Source: Clostridium simiarum (GTDB lineage Bacteria > Bacillota > Clostridia > Clostridiales > Clostridiaceae). From it: a stretch of 64,000 nucleotides of DNA. The translations under genes were made by a program, and so were the position numbers. Below, piece by piece: positions 19,351-27,789 of the stretch. Within the stretch, counting starts at the first letter, position 1. Each line of letters begins with the position of its first letter. The stretch covers positions 80,614-144,613 of the forward strand of contig NZ_JAHLQL010000007.1 of assembly GCF_018919175.1 (NCBI RefSeq). The letters are read 5' to 3'. The notes under the pieces are model-generated. The model searched no databases. It was given only the letters and a program-made list of their open reading frames with translations, and was not told the DNA's origin.

Positions 19351-19827
19351 CTATTTCTCAAAAACAAAAGATTTAGAACCGTTGTCATGTATATTTTCCC
19401 TTTGAAATACAAATCCACACTTTTTTGTGTAAAAATGATGATTTCTTTTTGAATAATCAGGAGTTTCAACTGTCCACTTTTTTGCATCTTTATATTTTTC
19501 TTCTATGTATTTCCATACTATGCTTCCTAAATTATATTTTCTATACTCTGGATTAATAAATAACATCTCCAAGCTGTATTCATTGTTAGGCTTAATTTCA
19601 ACAGTATAAGCCCCAATGGTTTTATCTCCATAAACTATTTTATAGCTTTCAAAATTCTCCTGTTCATTAAGCCATTTAATTAGGCTACCATCATTGTACC
19701 CTGTAGGTCCGTCTTCTTTTAGATCAGTATGCATAGATGTATCTTCGTTAAAGGCTAAAGTCATTATCTTTGTTAATATTTCATAATCACTGGGACTTAT
19801 CTTTAAATATACTATTTTCTTATCCAT
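19351..19827 (-). CDS. GNAT family N-acetyltransferase
   Basis: A 158-residue single-domain acetyltransferase. MTLAFNEDTSMHTDL is near the N terminus, then KTIGAYTVEIKPNNEYSLEM, LFINPEYRKYNLGSIVWKYI (acetyl-CoA loop, here R-K-Y-N-L-G) and KRNHHFYTKKCGFVFQ. It lies 45 bases upstream of the DUF4003 gene on the same strand and may be co-transcribed with it. Substrate is unknown. Confidence 0.83.
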   Translation of the reverse strand: MDKKIVYLKISPSDYEILTKIMTLAFNEDTSMHTDLKEDGPTGYNDGSLIKWLNEQENFESYKIVYGDKTIGAYTVEIKPNNEYSLEMLFINPEYRKYNLGSIVWKYIEEKYKDAKKWTVETPDYSKRNHHFYTKKCGFVFQRENIHDNGSKSFVFEK

Positions 19828-20324
19828 ACTAAACCTATCTCCCTTTTATATCATTATATGAACCTATAAGAAAATCATAATACAAACTTCTTATAATAAT
19901 CTTCTTAACACTATATCTATATCTAAATCTAAATCTATATCTTTTTAATAAAAATCTACAAGTTATCTCATTTTATAAACTGCTTTATGTAGTATTTTAT
20001 ACTGTTTATATATTTATAATAGCACATTAAATCTTTTATGTAAATAGCTATCCATATAAACCTTAATTAACAATTTAAAAACCTATGAAAATTTTTCAAC
20101 AGACCATTGGGGTTTTTTAGACATTTATAGGGATTATTTTATTAGATTTTTCATTCAAAAATTACTTTATTAAAAGAGCATTTTTAGTTTAAACTTAATT
20201 TAGGATAGGAAAGACTTAATCAAGGTCTTACATCATTGAAAGAATTATTAATTTAAACACTACAGCTACATTAATTAATATCGATATAATTAACAGAGGA
20301 AAAAACAATAAAGGAGATGCTTAC
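19828..20324. other. Non-coding, very AT-rich
   Basis: No gene seen. It holds a short TCTATA/TCTAAA hexanucleotide run at about 19911-19940 and the upstream region of the next gene. No clear promoter or structure. Confidence 0.5.
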
Positions 20325-20576
20325 ATGAAAGCAAAAATAGGACAGATAATAACATTCAAAACTGATCATAAAATAAATGTTAAAAGTGGCGGTACAGCTC
20401 TTGTAAGAAAAGGAGATAGAGCTCAAGTATTAAAGAAAATTGATGATACTACTGGAGAGATTTTGTATCTTACAGGAGAAGCCGCCGGAAAAAGCCAATA
20501 TGTAAGGTTAGAAGTGGATGAAAATATTGATGAAGATGCTATTGCTAAAAAAATATTGGAAGAATTAAGTAAATAG
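20325..20576 (+). CDS. Small hypothetical protein
   Basis: An 83-residue soluble, charged protein starting MKAKIGQIITFKTDHKIN with a good ribosome site (AAAGGAG). The first 60 residues look all-beta, with KGDRAQVLKKIDDTTGEILY and a Gly turn (LTGEAAGKS), perhaps an SH3-like barrel. The end is a helix (IDEDAIAKKILEELSK). No family is recognised. It stands alone, and the AT-rich repeat 20670-20740 follows it. Confidence 0.7.
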   Translation: MKAKIGQIITFKTDHKINVKSGGTALVRKGDRAQVLKKIDDTTGEILYLTGEAAGKSQYVRLEVDENIDEDAIAKKILEELSK

Positions 20577-20803
20577 CTCAATAACTATCCTTTATCCAAT
20601 AACTAACACACCTAATACTAGGTTTAAACCACTTACATCTAAATGTAAAAATCATTTGAAGTCATATTTGCATATTTTATATTTTATATTTTTATAGTTT
20701 ATATTTTTATATTTTTATTTTTTATATTTTTATTTCCCGCAACAAAATCCCAGATAACCCCTGAATTTCACTCATCCTATGTCAAACCCCCAGTGGGAAA
20801 TAT

Positions 20804-20844
20804 ACCCCCGGGGGTGTTGATTAAATTTTTAACAATATTATAAT
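20804..20844 (+). promoter_or_regulatory. OsmC gene promoter with a CCCCCGGGGG operator-like palindrome
   Basis: The palindrome ACCCCCGGGGGT (20804-20815) lies directly before a promoter TTGATT (20817-20822), 16-base spacer, TATAAT (20839-20844). G/C-tract palindromes flanked by AT are typical operators of the CsoR/CstR family of metal or sulfur sensors. No such regulator gene is in the window, so the link is inference. Confidence 0.55.
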
Positions 20845-20887
20845 GAAGATGTATACATTTACATTAATTTTACAAGGGGGTATTAAA

Positions 20888-21331
20888 ATGGCAATAGAAG
20901 TTTTCAAAAGTACTACTAAAGTAACAGAAGGCATGAGAATTGAATGTTCATCTAGAAATCACAAAATAATAATGGATGAACCTAAACCTTTAGGTGGATC
21001 AGATACTGGTATGAATCCTGTGGAAGCATTATTATGCTCCTTAGGTGCTTGCCAATGTATCGTAGCTAAATGTTTTGCAAAAGCAAAAGGAATAGATCTT
21101 CAAGATTTCTGGATAGAACTTGAAGGCGACCTTGATCCAGATGGATTTTTAGGTAAAAACAAAGATGCTAAAATTGGATTTCAATCAATAAGAAGTAAAA
21201 TACATATAAAATCAACTTCCTCAAAGGAAGACATAGAAAAATTTATTCAATTCATAGAAGCTACTTGTCCTGTATATGATAGCATAACAAGCGCTCCAAG
21301 TATGTCTTCTGAGATAGTAGTAGAAAAGTAA
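20888..21331 (+). CDS. OsmC family protein
   Basis: A 147-residue OsmC/Ohr-fold protein. PLGGSDTGMNPVEALLCSLGACQCIVAKCF carries the first conserved Cys (in GACQC), and the second lies in EATCPVYDS near the C terminus. Members are thiol peroxidases or YhfA-like proteins acting on organic hydroperoxides or sulfur species. The start is ATG 20888 because AAGGGGG lies 9 bases upstream; an upstream in-frame ATG would put this ribosome site inside the gene. A CCCCCGGGGG palindrome sits at the promoter, which hints at control by a CsoR/CstR-type sensor. Confidence 0.9.
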   Translation: MAIEVFKSTTKVTEGMRIECSSRNHKIIMDEPKPLGGSDTGMNPVEALLCSLGACQCIVAKCFAKAKGIDLQDFWIELEGDLDPDGFLGKNKDAKIGFQSIRSKIHIKSTSSKEDIEKFIQFIEATCPVYDSITSAPSMSSEIVVEK

Positions 21332-21348
21332 TTTATACAACTAATATC

Positions 21349-21384
21349 AGCCGTAATATCTAACTTTAGTCGGATATTACGGCT
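21349..21384. terminator. Hairpin after the OsmC gene
   Basis: Perfect 12-bp stem AGCCGTAATATC/GATATTACGGCT, 18 bases after the stop codon. T tract weak. Confidence 0.65.
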
Positions 21385-21554
21385 GTAATACTCATTGTAT
21401 AATTTTTTCCAAGGTTAAGGCAAAGAAATATCATCATAAATAAAGTTGATATTCCTCATCCTTAGAACAACTTATAAAGATGCATAGCAGTGCTCCTCTC
21501 CCACTTTTATAAAAGATGGGAATATTAATGCTTCTAGCAATATGCTAAAAAACC

Positions 21555-21600
21555 TTGGGAAATATATCTAGGAAATGACCCCCGGGGGTCTATCATTACT
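21555..21600. repeat. GGGAAAT-ACCCCCGGGGGT repeat, copy 2 of 4
   Basis: TTGGGAAATATATCTAGG then AAATGACCCCCGGGGGTCTA and TCATTACTTT. About 46 bases nearly identical to 23149-23197, so the GH4 gene is bracketed by the pair. The palindrome is 21578-21589. This copy overlaps the GH4 stop codon. Confidence 0.85.
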
Positions 21601-22924
21601 TTAAATACCAATAGTCTTTATTAGCTTCCATTAAATCATCTAGTACAGCCTTTGCCTTAACTGGATTCACTACTGTACGGTTAAGAGTAAGCGCTTGTAG
21701 TGCCTTTTCATAATTACACTCTAAAACAGATTCTACAGTTAGTTTTTCATAAGCATATTGTCCTTCTATTAATCCCTTGTAGAAAGTATCCACTTCCCCT
21801 ACCTCATAAGGATCTATACCTGTTTTAGTTAATTCTCCAGCAACCTCAATCATAGCATCCTTTGGAAGGTTTGGTATTATACCCTCGTTTCTTGTCATTA
21901 TAACAAAGACTTTCTTTAAGTCATAAGCTATAGACTCCGCTACCTCTACCATCATATTTCCATGAACAGCACCAGCTAATAAAGGAATTCCATCTAAAGA
22001 ATTTTGCTCCTTTGCCTTTTTGCATAATTCAAGTACTTCTCTTTCTCTTCCATTTAAAGCCTCATCAGATCTAGTATAGTTTGGATTACTTCCCTTAACT
22101 ATCTCCTCTGGGAAGAAATAATATTGAAGATATGTATTTGGCAGATACTCTGGGAAAAATGATAACATCTTATTTACATTTTTATAAGTATCTAACCAAG
22201 ATTGCTCCCTTTGTTCTGCGTTATAAGGTCTGAACTCATTTCCAATTAAAAACTCTTTAAGCTTTGGAATTAAATCCTCTCCTGTTGGTGCATAATATAG
22301 CTTAGTAAACCATCCAAAGTGGTTTAATCCAAAGTATCTAGGCTCTATATCATACATGTCTACTTCTAAAATTTTAGCGAAGGATCTAATCATAGAGTAT
22401 GGTTGGTCACAGATATTTAATATCTTTTTATCCTCTGGGAATACCTTATCTAAAGCTACAGCCACTATAGCTGCAGGGTTAGTATAGTTTAATATCCAAG
22501 CATCCTTTGAATGCTCTCTAACCTTCTTAACCATATCTATCATAGCACCTATGGATCTCATACCATAAGCAAAGCCTCCTGGACCACAAGTTTCCTGTCC
22601 AACTAAATCATATTTTAATGGAATCTTTTCATCTAGACTCCTCATTTCAAAATTTCCAGCACGCATGTTACAGAATACATAGTCAGTTCCAATATAAGCC
22701 TCATCTTCCTTATCTGTAAATACTAACTCCACACCCTCATAATATTTTTCCATAGTTAACTCAATGTAATGTCTTAGAGCCTCTATACGATTCATGTCTA
22801 TATCAAATAGTACTAACTTCTGTAAAGGAAACTCTTTCTTGTAATGTATTAAGCTACCTATTAAGGCTGGAATTCTAGTGCTCCCTGCCCCTACTATGGT
22901 TACCACTTGCTTTTTTCGTTCCAT
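21596..22924 (-). CDS. GH4 family 6-phospho-alpha-glucosidase-like enzyme
   Basis: A 442-residue NAD- and metal-dependent glycosidase. The N-terminal Rossmann motif is TIVGAGSTRIPAL. The central signature LKYDLVGQETCGPGGFAYGM matches MalH/GlvA. The metal ligands fit NICDQP (Cys in the position of Cys174 of MalH) and GLNHFGW (His). It hydrolyses 6-phospho-alpha-glucosides by a redox-elimination mechanism. No PTS gene is adjacent, so its substrate must be imported by a system elsewhere. It is flanked on both sides by the CCCCCGGGGG repeat. RBS AAAGGAAG precedes the ATG. Confidence 0.92.
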   Translation of the reverse strand: MERKKQVVTIVGAGSTRIPALIGSLIHYKKEFPLQKLVLFDIDMNRIEALRHYIELTMEKYYEGVELVFTDKEDEAYIGTDYVFCNMRAGNFEMRSLDEKIPLKYDLVGQETCGPGGFAYGMRSIGAMIDMVKKVREHSKDAWILNYTNPAAIVAVALDKVFPEDKKILNICDQPYSMIRSFAKILEVDMYDIEPRYFGLNHFGWFTKLYYAPTGEDLIPKLKEFLIGNEFRPYNAEQREQSWLDTYKNVNKMLSFFPEYLPNTYLQYYFFPEEIVKGSNPNYTRSDEALNGREREVLELCKKAKEQNSLDGIPLLAGAVHGNMMVEVAESIAYDLKKVFVIMTRNEGIIPNLPKDAMIEVAGELTKTGIDPYEVGEVDTFYKGLIEGQYAYEKLTVESVLECNYEKALQALTLNRTVVNPVKAKAVLDDLMEANKDYWYLK

Positions 22925-23148
22925 TTAAATTACTTCCTTTCAATAAATATTTATACTATATATTTTCTAATTAACCTCATATCTGTTCCATGGCTATAAT
23001 CCATAATACTACCCCGAGGGATAATATTTGATATCTACAGCTAGATAAGTTCTCATAAGATTCAGCTAAAGGTATATTCCTCATAGCCAAACTCCATCTT
23101 AACCCTAGAATAACTTGATGTTACTTTATTTTTGTTTCACTATAAATA

Positions 23149-23197
23149 ACTTTGGGAAATATATTTGGGAAATGACCCCCGGGGGTCTATCATTGCT
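23149..23197. repeat. GGGAAAT-ACCCCCGGGGGT repeat, copy 3 of 4
   Basis: TTTGGGAAATATATTTGG then GAAATGACCCCCGGGGGTCT and ATCATTGCTTT, nearly identical to 21555-21600. Palindrome at 23175-23186. Confidence 0.85.
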
Positions 23198-23401
23198 TTC
23201 ATTACTTATTAGTATCACACCTAGAAACTTAAACTTCAATAGAAATGGCTTGTTTCCTACCATATAATAGTTTCTCTACTTAGGTAAGTTTTTATGACCA
23301 AAATGTACTTTCACCATTTTTACTCATAAAAAATGATCACTTAGGAGCATTCCTTTAAAAATAGCCCTTTAGAATAATTATTTAGAAATAGTTTTTATAA
23401 A

Positions 23402-23438
23402 TAAAAAAAGTGCATGGCTCATGTCTACCACACACTTA
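23402..23438 (-). terminator. Terminator related to the 67-bp repeat
   Basis: Minus strand AAGTGTGTGG ... CCATGCACTT followed by TTTTTATTT. Loop GTAGACATGAG resembles the loop GTAGAAGATTTG of the terminators in the 67-bp repeats, so it belongs to the same family. Confidence 0.75.
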
Positions 23439-23651
23439 TCTATGACTTAATTTTTAAAATCATTTTTTCACCTAACTCACTATCCTCAATTTTTATTTAT
23501 TAATACTATAGGAAAACCTAATTGTAATTATACCTTTAAACCTTCTACGTAAAGACTATTTAACTATTAATTCTCAGTTAATATAAGACTTTTTCCTTAA
23601 TAATCTTGAATATCTAACCATTGGTTACCTGCTAACTCTTCTTTTCTAAAA

Positions 23652-23828
23652 TTACCAAGCTACACTGTTTAACTCTTGAAAAGCTAGACTATTTTGCATT
23701 GAAAGCTCCATTTCAGAAACCATTCTTTCATATGTTCCATCTATTTTAGTTAAGTTTTCTATAGCAATTAAGTCCTCTTCTCTTGCCTCAAATAATCTAT
23801 CTATAATATTTCCTAATCTCTTTAACAT
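23652..23828 (-). CDS. Small acidic protein, paralogue of 14977-15126
   Basis: A 58-residue protein starting MLKRLGNIIDRLFEAREEDL and ending in FQELNSVAW. It shares its N-terminal 17 residues, ribosome site (GGAGTGGTTTAG) and promoter blocks with the gene at 14977-15126. The C-terminal two-thirds diverge. The promoter has TATAAT at 23876-23881 (minus strand). Amphipathic helix is likely; no secretion signal. Function unknown. Two retained copies with the same control region argue that it is a real gene. Confidence 0.75.
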   Translation of the reverse strand: MLKRLGNIIDRLFEAREEDLIAIENLTKIDGTYERMVSEMELSMQNSLAFQELNSVAW

Positions 23829-24059
23829 CTAAACCACTCCTCTAATTTTTTTCTGTTCTGTTACCTTATGCTTTAATTATAGTGGTTTGTAAGTTTTTCA
23901 ACCATTGAAGTAGATTACAATATAACAATTATATATAACAATTCTGTAAGGATATTTTAAGGTTTTACAAAGCTTAAATTCTCCAGTGATAAAACTATGT
24001 TTTATACACATATTTTTATCTTTAAGCAATATACCATATAACTATTTTTTATCCCATGA

Positions 24060-24186
24060 CTACCAGCTCTAATACCCCCATCTTCTTCAAAGTGGGAATA
24101 AAGAGCGGCTACCTCCCTGAATAACGATTTCTAAGCTTTAGAAGGAGAAAAAACTCCCTCTAAAGGCAAGAACTCTGTTTATATAA
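24060..24186 (-). repeat. Interspersed repeat family 2 (inverted copy)
   Basis: The reverse complement reads TTATATAAACAGAGTTCTTG, a stem CTTTAGAGGGAG/CTCCTTCTAAAG, then CTTAGAAATCGTTATTCAGG, and a second stem TTCCCACT...AGATGGG. It matches 37735-37860 and 38882-39001 in order and spacing. Confidence 0.85.
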
Positions 24187-24399
24187 ATTTCTACATATTA
24201 AAAGTAAAATTTTGGTGATATATGGGGGTTTTTGTGGTATAATCCTTATAATAATCATAACTAAATATACTTCATATGTACTTAGATATAGACTAAGAAT
24301 TTATATTATTTACATAAAGTTTTTTAGATTCATATATACACATATAGTCCATAAACTAAACCTAACAATATACTTTAATTTACTAGAGGAGGTAATAGC

Positions 24400-25404
24400 G
24401 TGAGTAAAATTTTTCAACATAACAATGTACAAGATACCGAAAATAGCGTACCAGGATACTCTGAAAACTCAGGGAATAAATATATAAAAAATAACTCAAT
24501 GGGCTCCAGCTATGATAATGCTGCTACTAAAACAAATATGCATAATACCATCAATTCTAAAAGAAGTAATGTCTTCAATAATTCTAACTATAAAAATAAT
24601 GAACAAGCTAATAATTCTAACTATGAAAATAGCGGACAACCTAATAATCTTAACTACGAAAAAAATAATCAATATAAAGGTTATAACTTTCCAGGAAATA
24701 GCCCTACTAACGGGTTTTATCGTAGAAATATGAATGTAAAATCTAAAACAACCATTTCAGCTGTGATTTTCTGGATACTTTTTGTGGTAATAGCAAATTT
24801 TAATTTCCTACTTTTACTTGGTAGCAAAAGCATTTCTGGTGCTGTAATATCTATTATAATTTTTATTCTTTTAATAGTTCTAAGAAAAAAACTTTATGTC
24901 AATAAAGCTTTACTTATATTTGCTTTATTAGGTACATTTTTGATTACAACTTCAGTTCCTGTATTGACTTCTTTAGATGAAGATACCGATAGCAGCAGTG
25001 AAAATATTAAATATAATGTAAGTACTAATGATTCCATCTCTGTAGAAAAAGGCGTTTTTGCAACAAAAATAGACATAAATACTTTTGAACCCTTAGAAAA
25101 AGTAGATCATTTTAATTCAGATGAAGACATAATGTATTATTCATTTAAAATAAATAATCTTTCTAAAGGTACAGACTTCATATGCACTTGGTACTTTGAA
25201 GGAGAAGCCTTTGCTGAAGTTCCTGTTTACTTTGATGAAAAAGTGGTAGATCAATACTTTCAGGTGAGTTATGCTATAGATGAGGATATACTCCTGCCAG
25301 AAGGAAGCTACAAAATTCATATAATAGGTCGAAAAGATGCTAAAATAATACTAGATATAGTAGATGAAATAGAAGTGAGAGATACAACTGGTACAAAAAT
25401 TTAA
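24400..25404 (+). CDS. Hypothetical membrane protein with Asn-rich N terminus
   Basis: A 334-residue protein. Residues 1-110 are Asn-rich with imperfect repeats of NNSNYxN type (three in residues 64-92), probably disordered and cytoplasmic. Three hydrophobic segments follow at about 118-140, 143-161 and 168-188. The last 140 residues are a polar, beta-rich domain (YYSFKINNLSKGTDFICTWY), likely extracytoplasmic. The start is GTG with GAGGAGG eight bases upstream. No family is recognised. It converges with two acidic-protein genes across a shared palindromic terminator. Confidence 0.7.
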   Translation: MSKIFQHNNVQDTENSVPGYSENSGNKYIKNNSMGSSYDNAATKTNMHNTINSKRSNVFNNSNYKNNEQANNSNYENSGQPNNLNYEKNNQYKGYNFPGNSPTNGFYRRNMNVKSKTTISAVIFWILFVVIANFNFLLLLGSKSISGAVISIIIFILLIVLRKKLYVNKALLIFALLGTFLITTSVPVLTSLDEDTDSSSENIKYNVSTNDSISVEKGVFATKIDINTFEPLEKVDHFNSDEDIMYYSFKINNLSKGTDFICTWYFEGEAFAEVPVYFDEKVVDQYFQVSYAIDEDILLPEGSYKIHIIGRKDAKIILDIVDEIEVRDTTGTKI

Positions 25405-25420
25405 GTGAATTAACAATGGT

Positions 25421-25467
25421 AAATATATCGGGAAATGACCCCCGGGGGTGTATTTCCCGATATATTT
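25421..25467. terminator. Long palindromic bidirectional terminator; repeat copy 4 of 4
   Basis: Arms AAATATATCGGGAAAT (25421-25436) and ATTTCCCGATATATTT (25452-25467) surround ACCCCCGGGGGT (25438-25449), giving a nearly perfect 47-base palindrome between two convergent genes. It is the complete form of the CCCCCGGGGG repeat seen in half form elsewhere. Confidence 0.85.
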
Positions 25468-25977
25468 TTAATTTGTATTTTCTTTACTTCCCCCACCATT
25501 TTCCTTACTCTCTTTATTTTCCATGCTTTCTTTGTTTTCTATGCTTTCTTTGTTTTCCTTATCACCATTAATCTCATTTTTAAACTGTTTTTTATTAATT
25601 GTTTCTTGTTTAAACTCATTGTTTATAAGCATTACTTTAACCCCATTTTTTAATTCCTTTATATCCATCTTTTCTCCATTTAGACTTACCCCTCCATCTT
25701 CTGTAACTTCAATATTTATCACCTTGTCTGCATCATTTAATATTAAATTAGCCTGAGCTTGTGTACCTATCATAACTACTGTGTAATTATTAACAATAGC
25801 AGTAGCACTCTGAGCAATTTCAATTCTCTGACCATCGCATTCATTAAAATTACTATAATTAGCTTCATTACTTCCCTTTGCAGAGTTTTCAGCTAAAGCT
25901 CCTCCAATATTAATTACACAATCCCTATCAGTTTTTGACAAATTATTTGTACGCCTTCCATCTGAAGATACTGACAT
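25468..25977 (-). CDS. Hypothetical acidic protein, paralogue of the next gene
   Basis: A 169-residue protein without signal or membrane segment. The N-terminal part contains GGALAENSAKGSNEANYSNF, the middle NVEVTEDGG-type strand is INIEVTEDGGVSLNGEKMD, and the last 40 residues are Glu/Asn/Lys repeats (ENKES repeated). The same ENSAK...SNFN and EIT.DGI.VNG.PID blocks occur in the neighbour at 26118-26441, so the pair is a tandem duplication. No family is recognised. The stop codon abuts the palindromic terminator. Confidence 0.65.
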   Translation of the reverse strand: MSVSSDGRRTNNLSKTDRDCVINIGGALAENSAKGSNEANYSNFNECDGQRIEIAQSATAIVNNYTVVMIGTQAQANLILNDADKVINIEVTEDGGVSLNGEKMDIKELKNGVKVMLINNEFKQETINKKQFKNEINGDKENKESIENKESMENKESKENGGGSKENTN

Positions 25978-26117
25978 ACATAAACACCTCTTCTTACTAT
26001 AAATAATCTATTAATATATTTATTAAATAATGTTTAGGTGGCGCACAATTGTACAACCACCTAAAGCTTAATCTTGAAACTTAATATAAAGAGCTTATAC
26101 TTTCAGGTTTAATAAAC

Positions 26118-26441
26118 TTATTCCTTATCTTTTACATCTTCCATATTCTCTTTTAAATCAATTGGCTTACCATTAACCTTAATACCATCCTTTGTTATTT
26201 CCACTGCCATATCTTTTAAACCATTCATGGTTCTATAAGCATATATATCTGGATCCTGAGCAATGCCTGCCTGACTAATACTTTGAGTAGAATTATTAAA
26301 TTGAGCCATTGCACAATTATTAAAATTAGAATTGGTAGCTTCATTCTTTTGCTCTGCCATGTTTTTTGCTATTACTTTTGCTGAATTTTCATCATTTTGT
26401 TGTGGATAACCTCTACTTGGTCTTGCTTGATTGCATGTCAT
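26118..26441 (-). CDS. Hypothetical small protein, paralogue of 25468-25977
   Basis: A 107-residue protein. Shared blocks: DENSAKVIAKNMAEQKNEAT, NSNFNNCAMAQFNNSTQ and VEITKDGIKVNGKPIDLKEN. It lacks the acidic repeat tail of its paralogue. RBS AGAGAGGTGT precedes the ATG. It lies 140 bases upstream of its paralogue and may share a transcript. Function is unknown. Confidence 0.65.
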   Translation of the reverse strand: MTCNQARPSRGYPQQNDENSAKVIAKNMAEQKNEATNSNFNNCAMAQFNNSTQSISQAGIAQDPDIYAYRTMNGLKDMAVEITKDGIKVNGKPIDLKENMEDVKDKE

Positions 26442-26622
26442 AATAAATACACCTCTCTAAATTTAAATTAAATCTAAATAAGGTAGCACTAATTAATAAT
26501 ATAATGAAATAACATACACAACTACTAAATTAAATGTGAAAGTATATTAATAATTAGCTAAAGCCCCTCTATACATATTATGTATTTCTACAAAATTCGT
26601 GCTTAAAATAACGAAAAAAGTA

Positions 26623-26648
26623 GAGTGTGGACTTTATTGTCCACACTC
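26623..26648 (-). terminator. Terminator of the map gene
   Basis: Perfect 10-bp stem GAGTGTGGAC/GTCCACACTC followed on the minus strand by TACTTTTTT. Confidence 0.85.
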
Positions 26649-26673
26649 TGAAATTACCTTTAAAGGGCTTTAA

Positions 26674-27543
26674 TTATTTAGCTATTATTTCTACTCCCTC
26701 TTCAGTTACAAGCAACATGTGCTCCCATTGGGCTGAAAGAGATCCATCTTTTGTATAAGCTGTCCAGTCATCATCTGCATCGATTAATATTTCATATCTA
26801 CCTGCATTTATCATAGGTTCAATGGTAAATACCATCCCTGGAGCTAAAATCATTCCCTGTCCTCTTTCTCCATAGTGATAGACAAAAGGATCTTCGTGGA
26901 ACTGAAGTCCAACTCCATGACCTCCAAAATCTCTAACTACAGAATATCCGTGGCTTTCCGCATGCTCTTGTATAGCTGCTCCTATATCACCTAGGAACCC
27001 CCAAGGTTTAACTGCTTCTATCCCCTTCTCTAAGCATTCTTTAGTAACTTCAACTAACTTTTTAGCCTCTTCGCTCACATCACCAATCATAAACATTCTT
27101 GATGCATCTGAATAATATCCATTAAGTATAGTGGATACATCAACATTTACTATGTCTCCACTTTTAAGAATCCTATCTTCACTTGGTATTCCATGGCATA
27201 CCACATCATTAATTGATACGCAAACACTCTTTGGAAAACCTTCATAATTAAGAGGAGCTGGTATTGCACCGTGTGATACTGTATACTCATAAACTAACTT
27301 ATCTATTTCTGCAGTGCTCATACCTTCCTTAATATTTTCAGCAACTAAATCTAAAACACCGTTATTAATTTCGGCACTTTTCTTTATGCCCTCAATATCC
27401 TCGTTATTTTTAATAATATCTCTTGAAGGCACTTCATAGCCTTGTAATTCTAAAGATTCTAGTTTCTCATCAAAGTTTAAATGGCACTTTTTATATTTTA
27501 ATCCACTTCCGCACCAACACTTGCTATTTCTATCTAAAGTCAT
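26674..27543 (-). CDS. map: Methionine aminopeptidase type I with N-terminal SEC-C zinc motif
   Basis: A 289-residue enzyme that removes initiator Met. The first 22 residues form a SEC-C zinc motif (KCWCGSGLKYKKCH), as in a subgroup of clostridial MetAPs. The catalytic core follows with VCHGIPS, VNVDVSTILNGYYSDASRMF (metal Asp residues), GGHGVGLQFHEDP (metal His) and FTIEPMI (metal Glu). Full length. RBS AGGAGAGG. The gene stands alone with its own terminator. In addition to a housekeeping copy usually found in the ribosomal protein operon, this would be the accessory SEC-C copy. Confidence 0.95.
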   Translation of the reverse strand: MTLDRNSKCWCGSGLKYKKCHLNFDEKLESLELQGYEVPSRDIIKNNEDIEGIKKSAEINNGVLDLVAENIKEGMSTAEIDKLVYEYTVSHGAIPAPLNYEGFPKSVCVSINDVVCHGIPSEDRILKSGDIVNVDVSTILNGYYSDASRMFMIGDVSEEAKKLVEVTKECLEKGIEAVKPWGFLGDIGAAIQEHAESHGYSVVRDFGGHGVGLQFHEDPFVYHYGERGQGMILAPGMVFTIEPMINAGRYEILIDADDDWTAYTKDGSLSAQWEHMLLVTEEGVEIIAK

Positions 27544-27789
27544 TTTACCTCTCCTTAATCTAATGCTCTTTACTTATCTATTTATAGTAGTTTTACTACT
27601 ATACTTTTTATTATACACCTTTAGATATGATTTTGGAACTTGCTTTATCCCATTGCTACCATTTCTAATAATTTTTAAAGTACCCTGTTTAGACAAATAA
27701 AAATAATTTTTATAATGAAACTCCACCTGAACCTCTGAATCCCTGAATCCCTGAGTTCTTTATCTATCTATTATAAACCTATTCTAACT

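Larger units (their letters stand above)
22925..23651. other. Non-coding stretch with a palindromic repeat and a terminator
   Basis: No gene seen. It contains the third CCCCCGGGGG repeat copy (23149-23197) and the terminator of the small-protein gene (23402-23438). The rest is AT-rich. Confidence 0.5.

Noticed and set aside
24212..24403. Plus-strand open frame of 63 codons upstream of the Asn-rich protein
   Set aside because: AT-driven, very hydrophobic, no clear ribosome site; the strong GAGGAGG belongs to the next gene.
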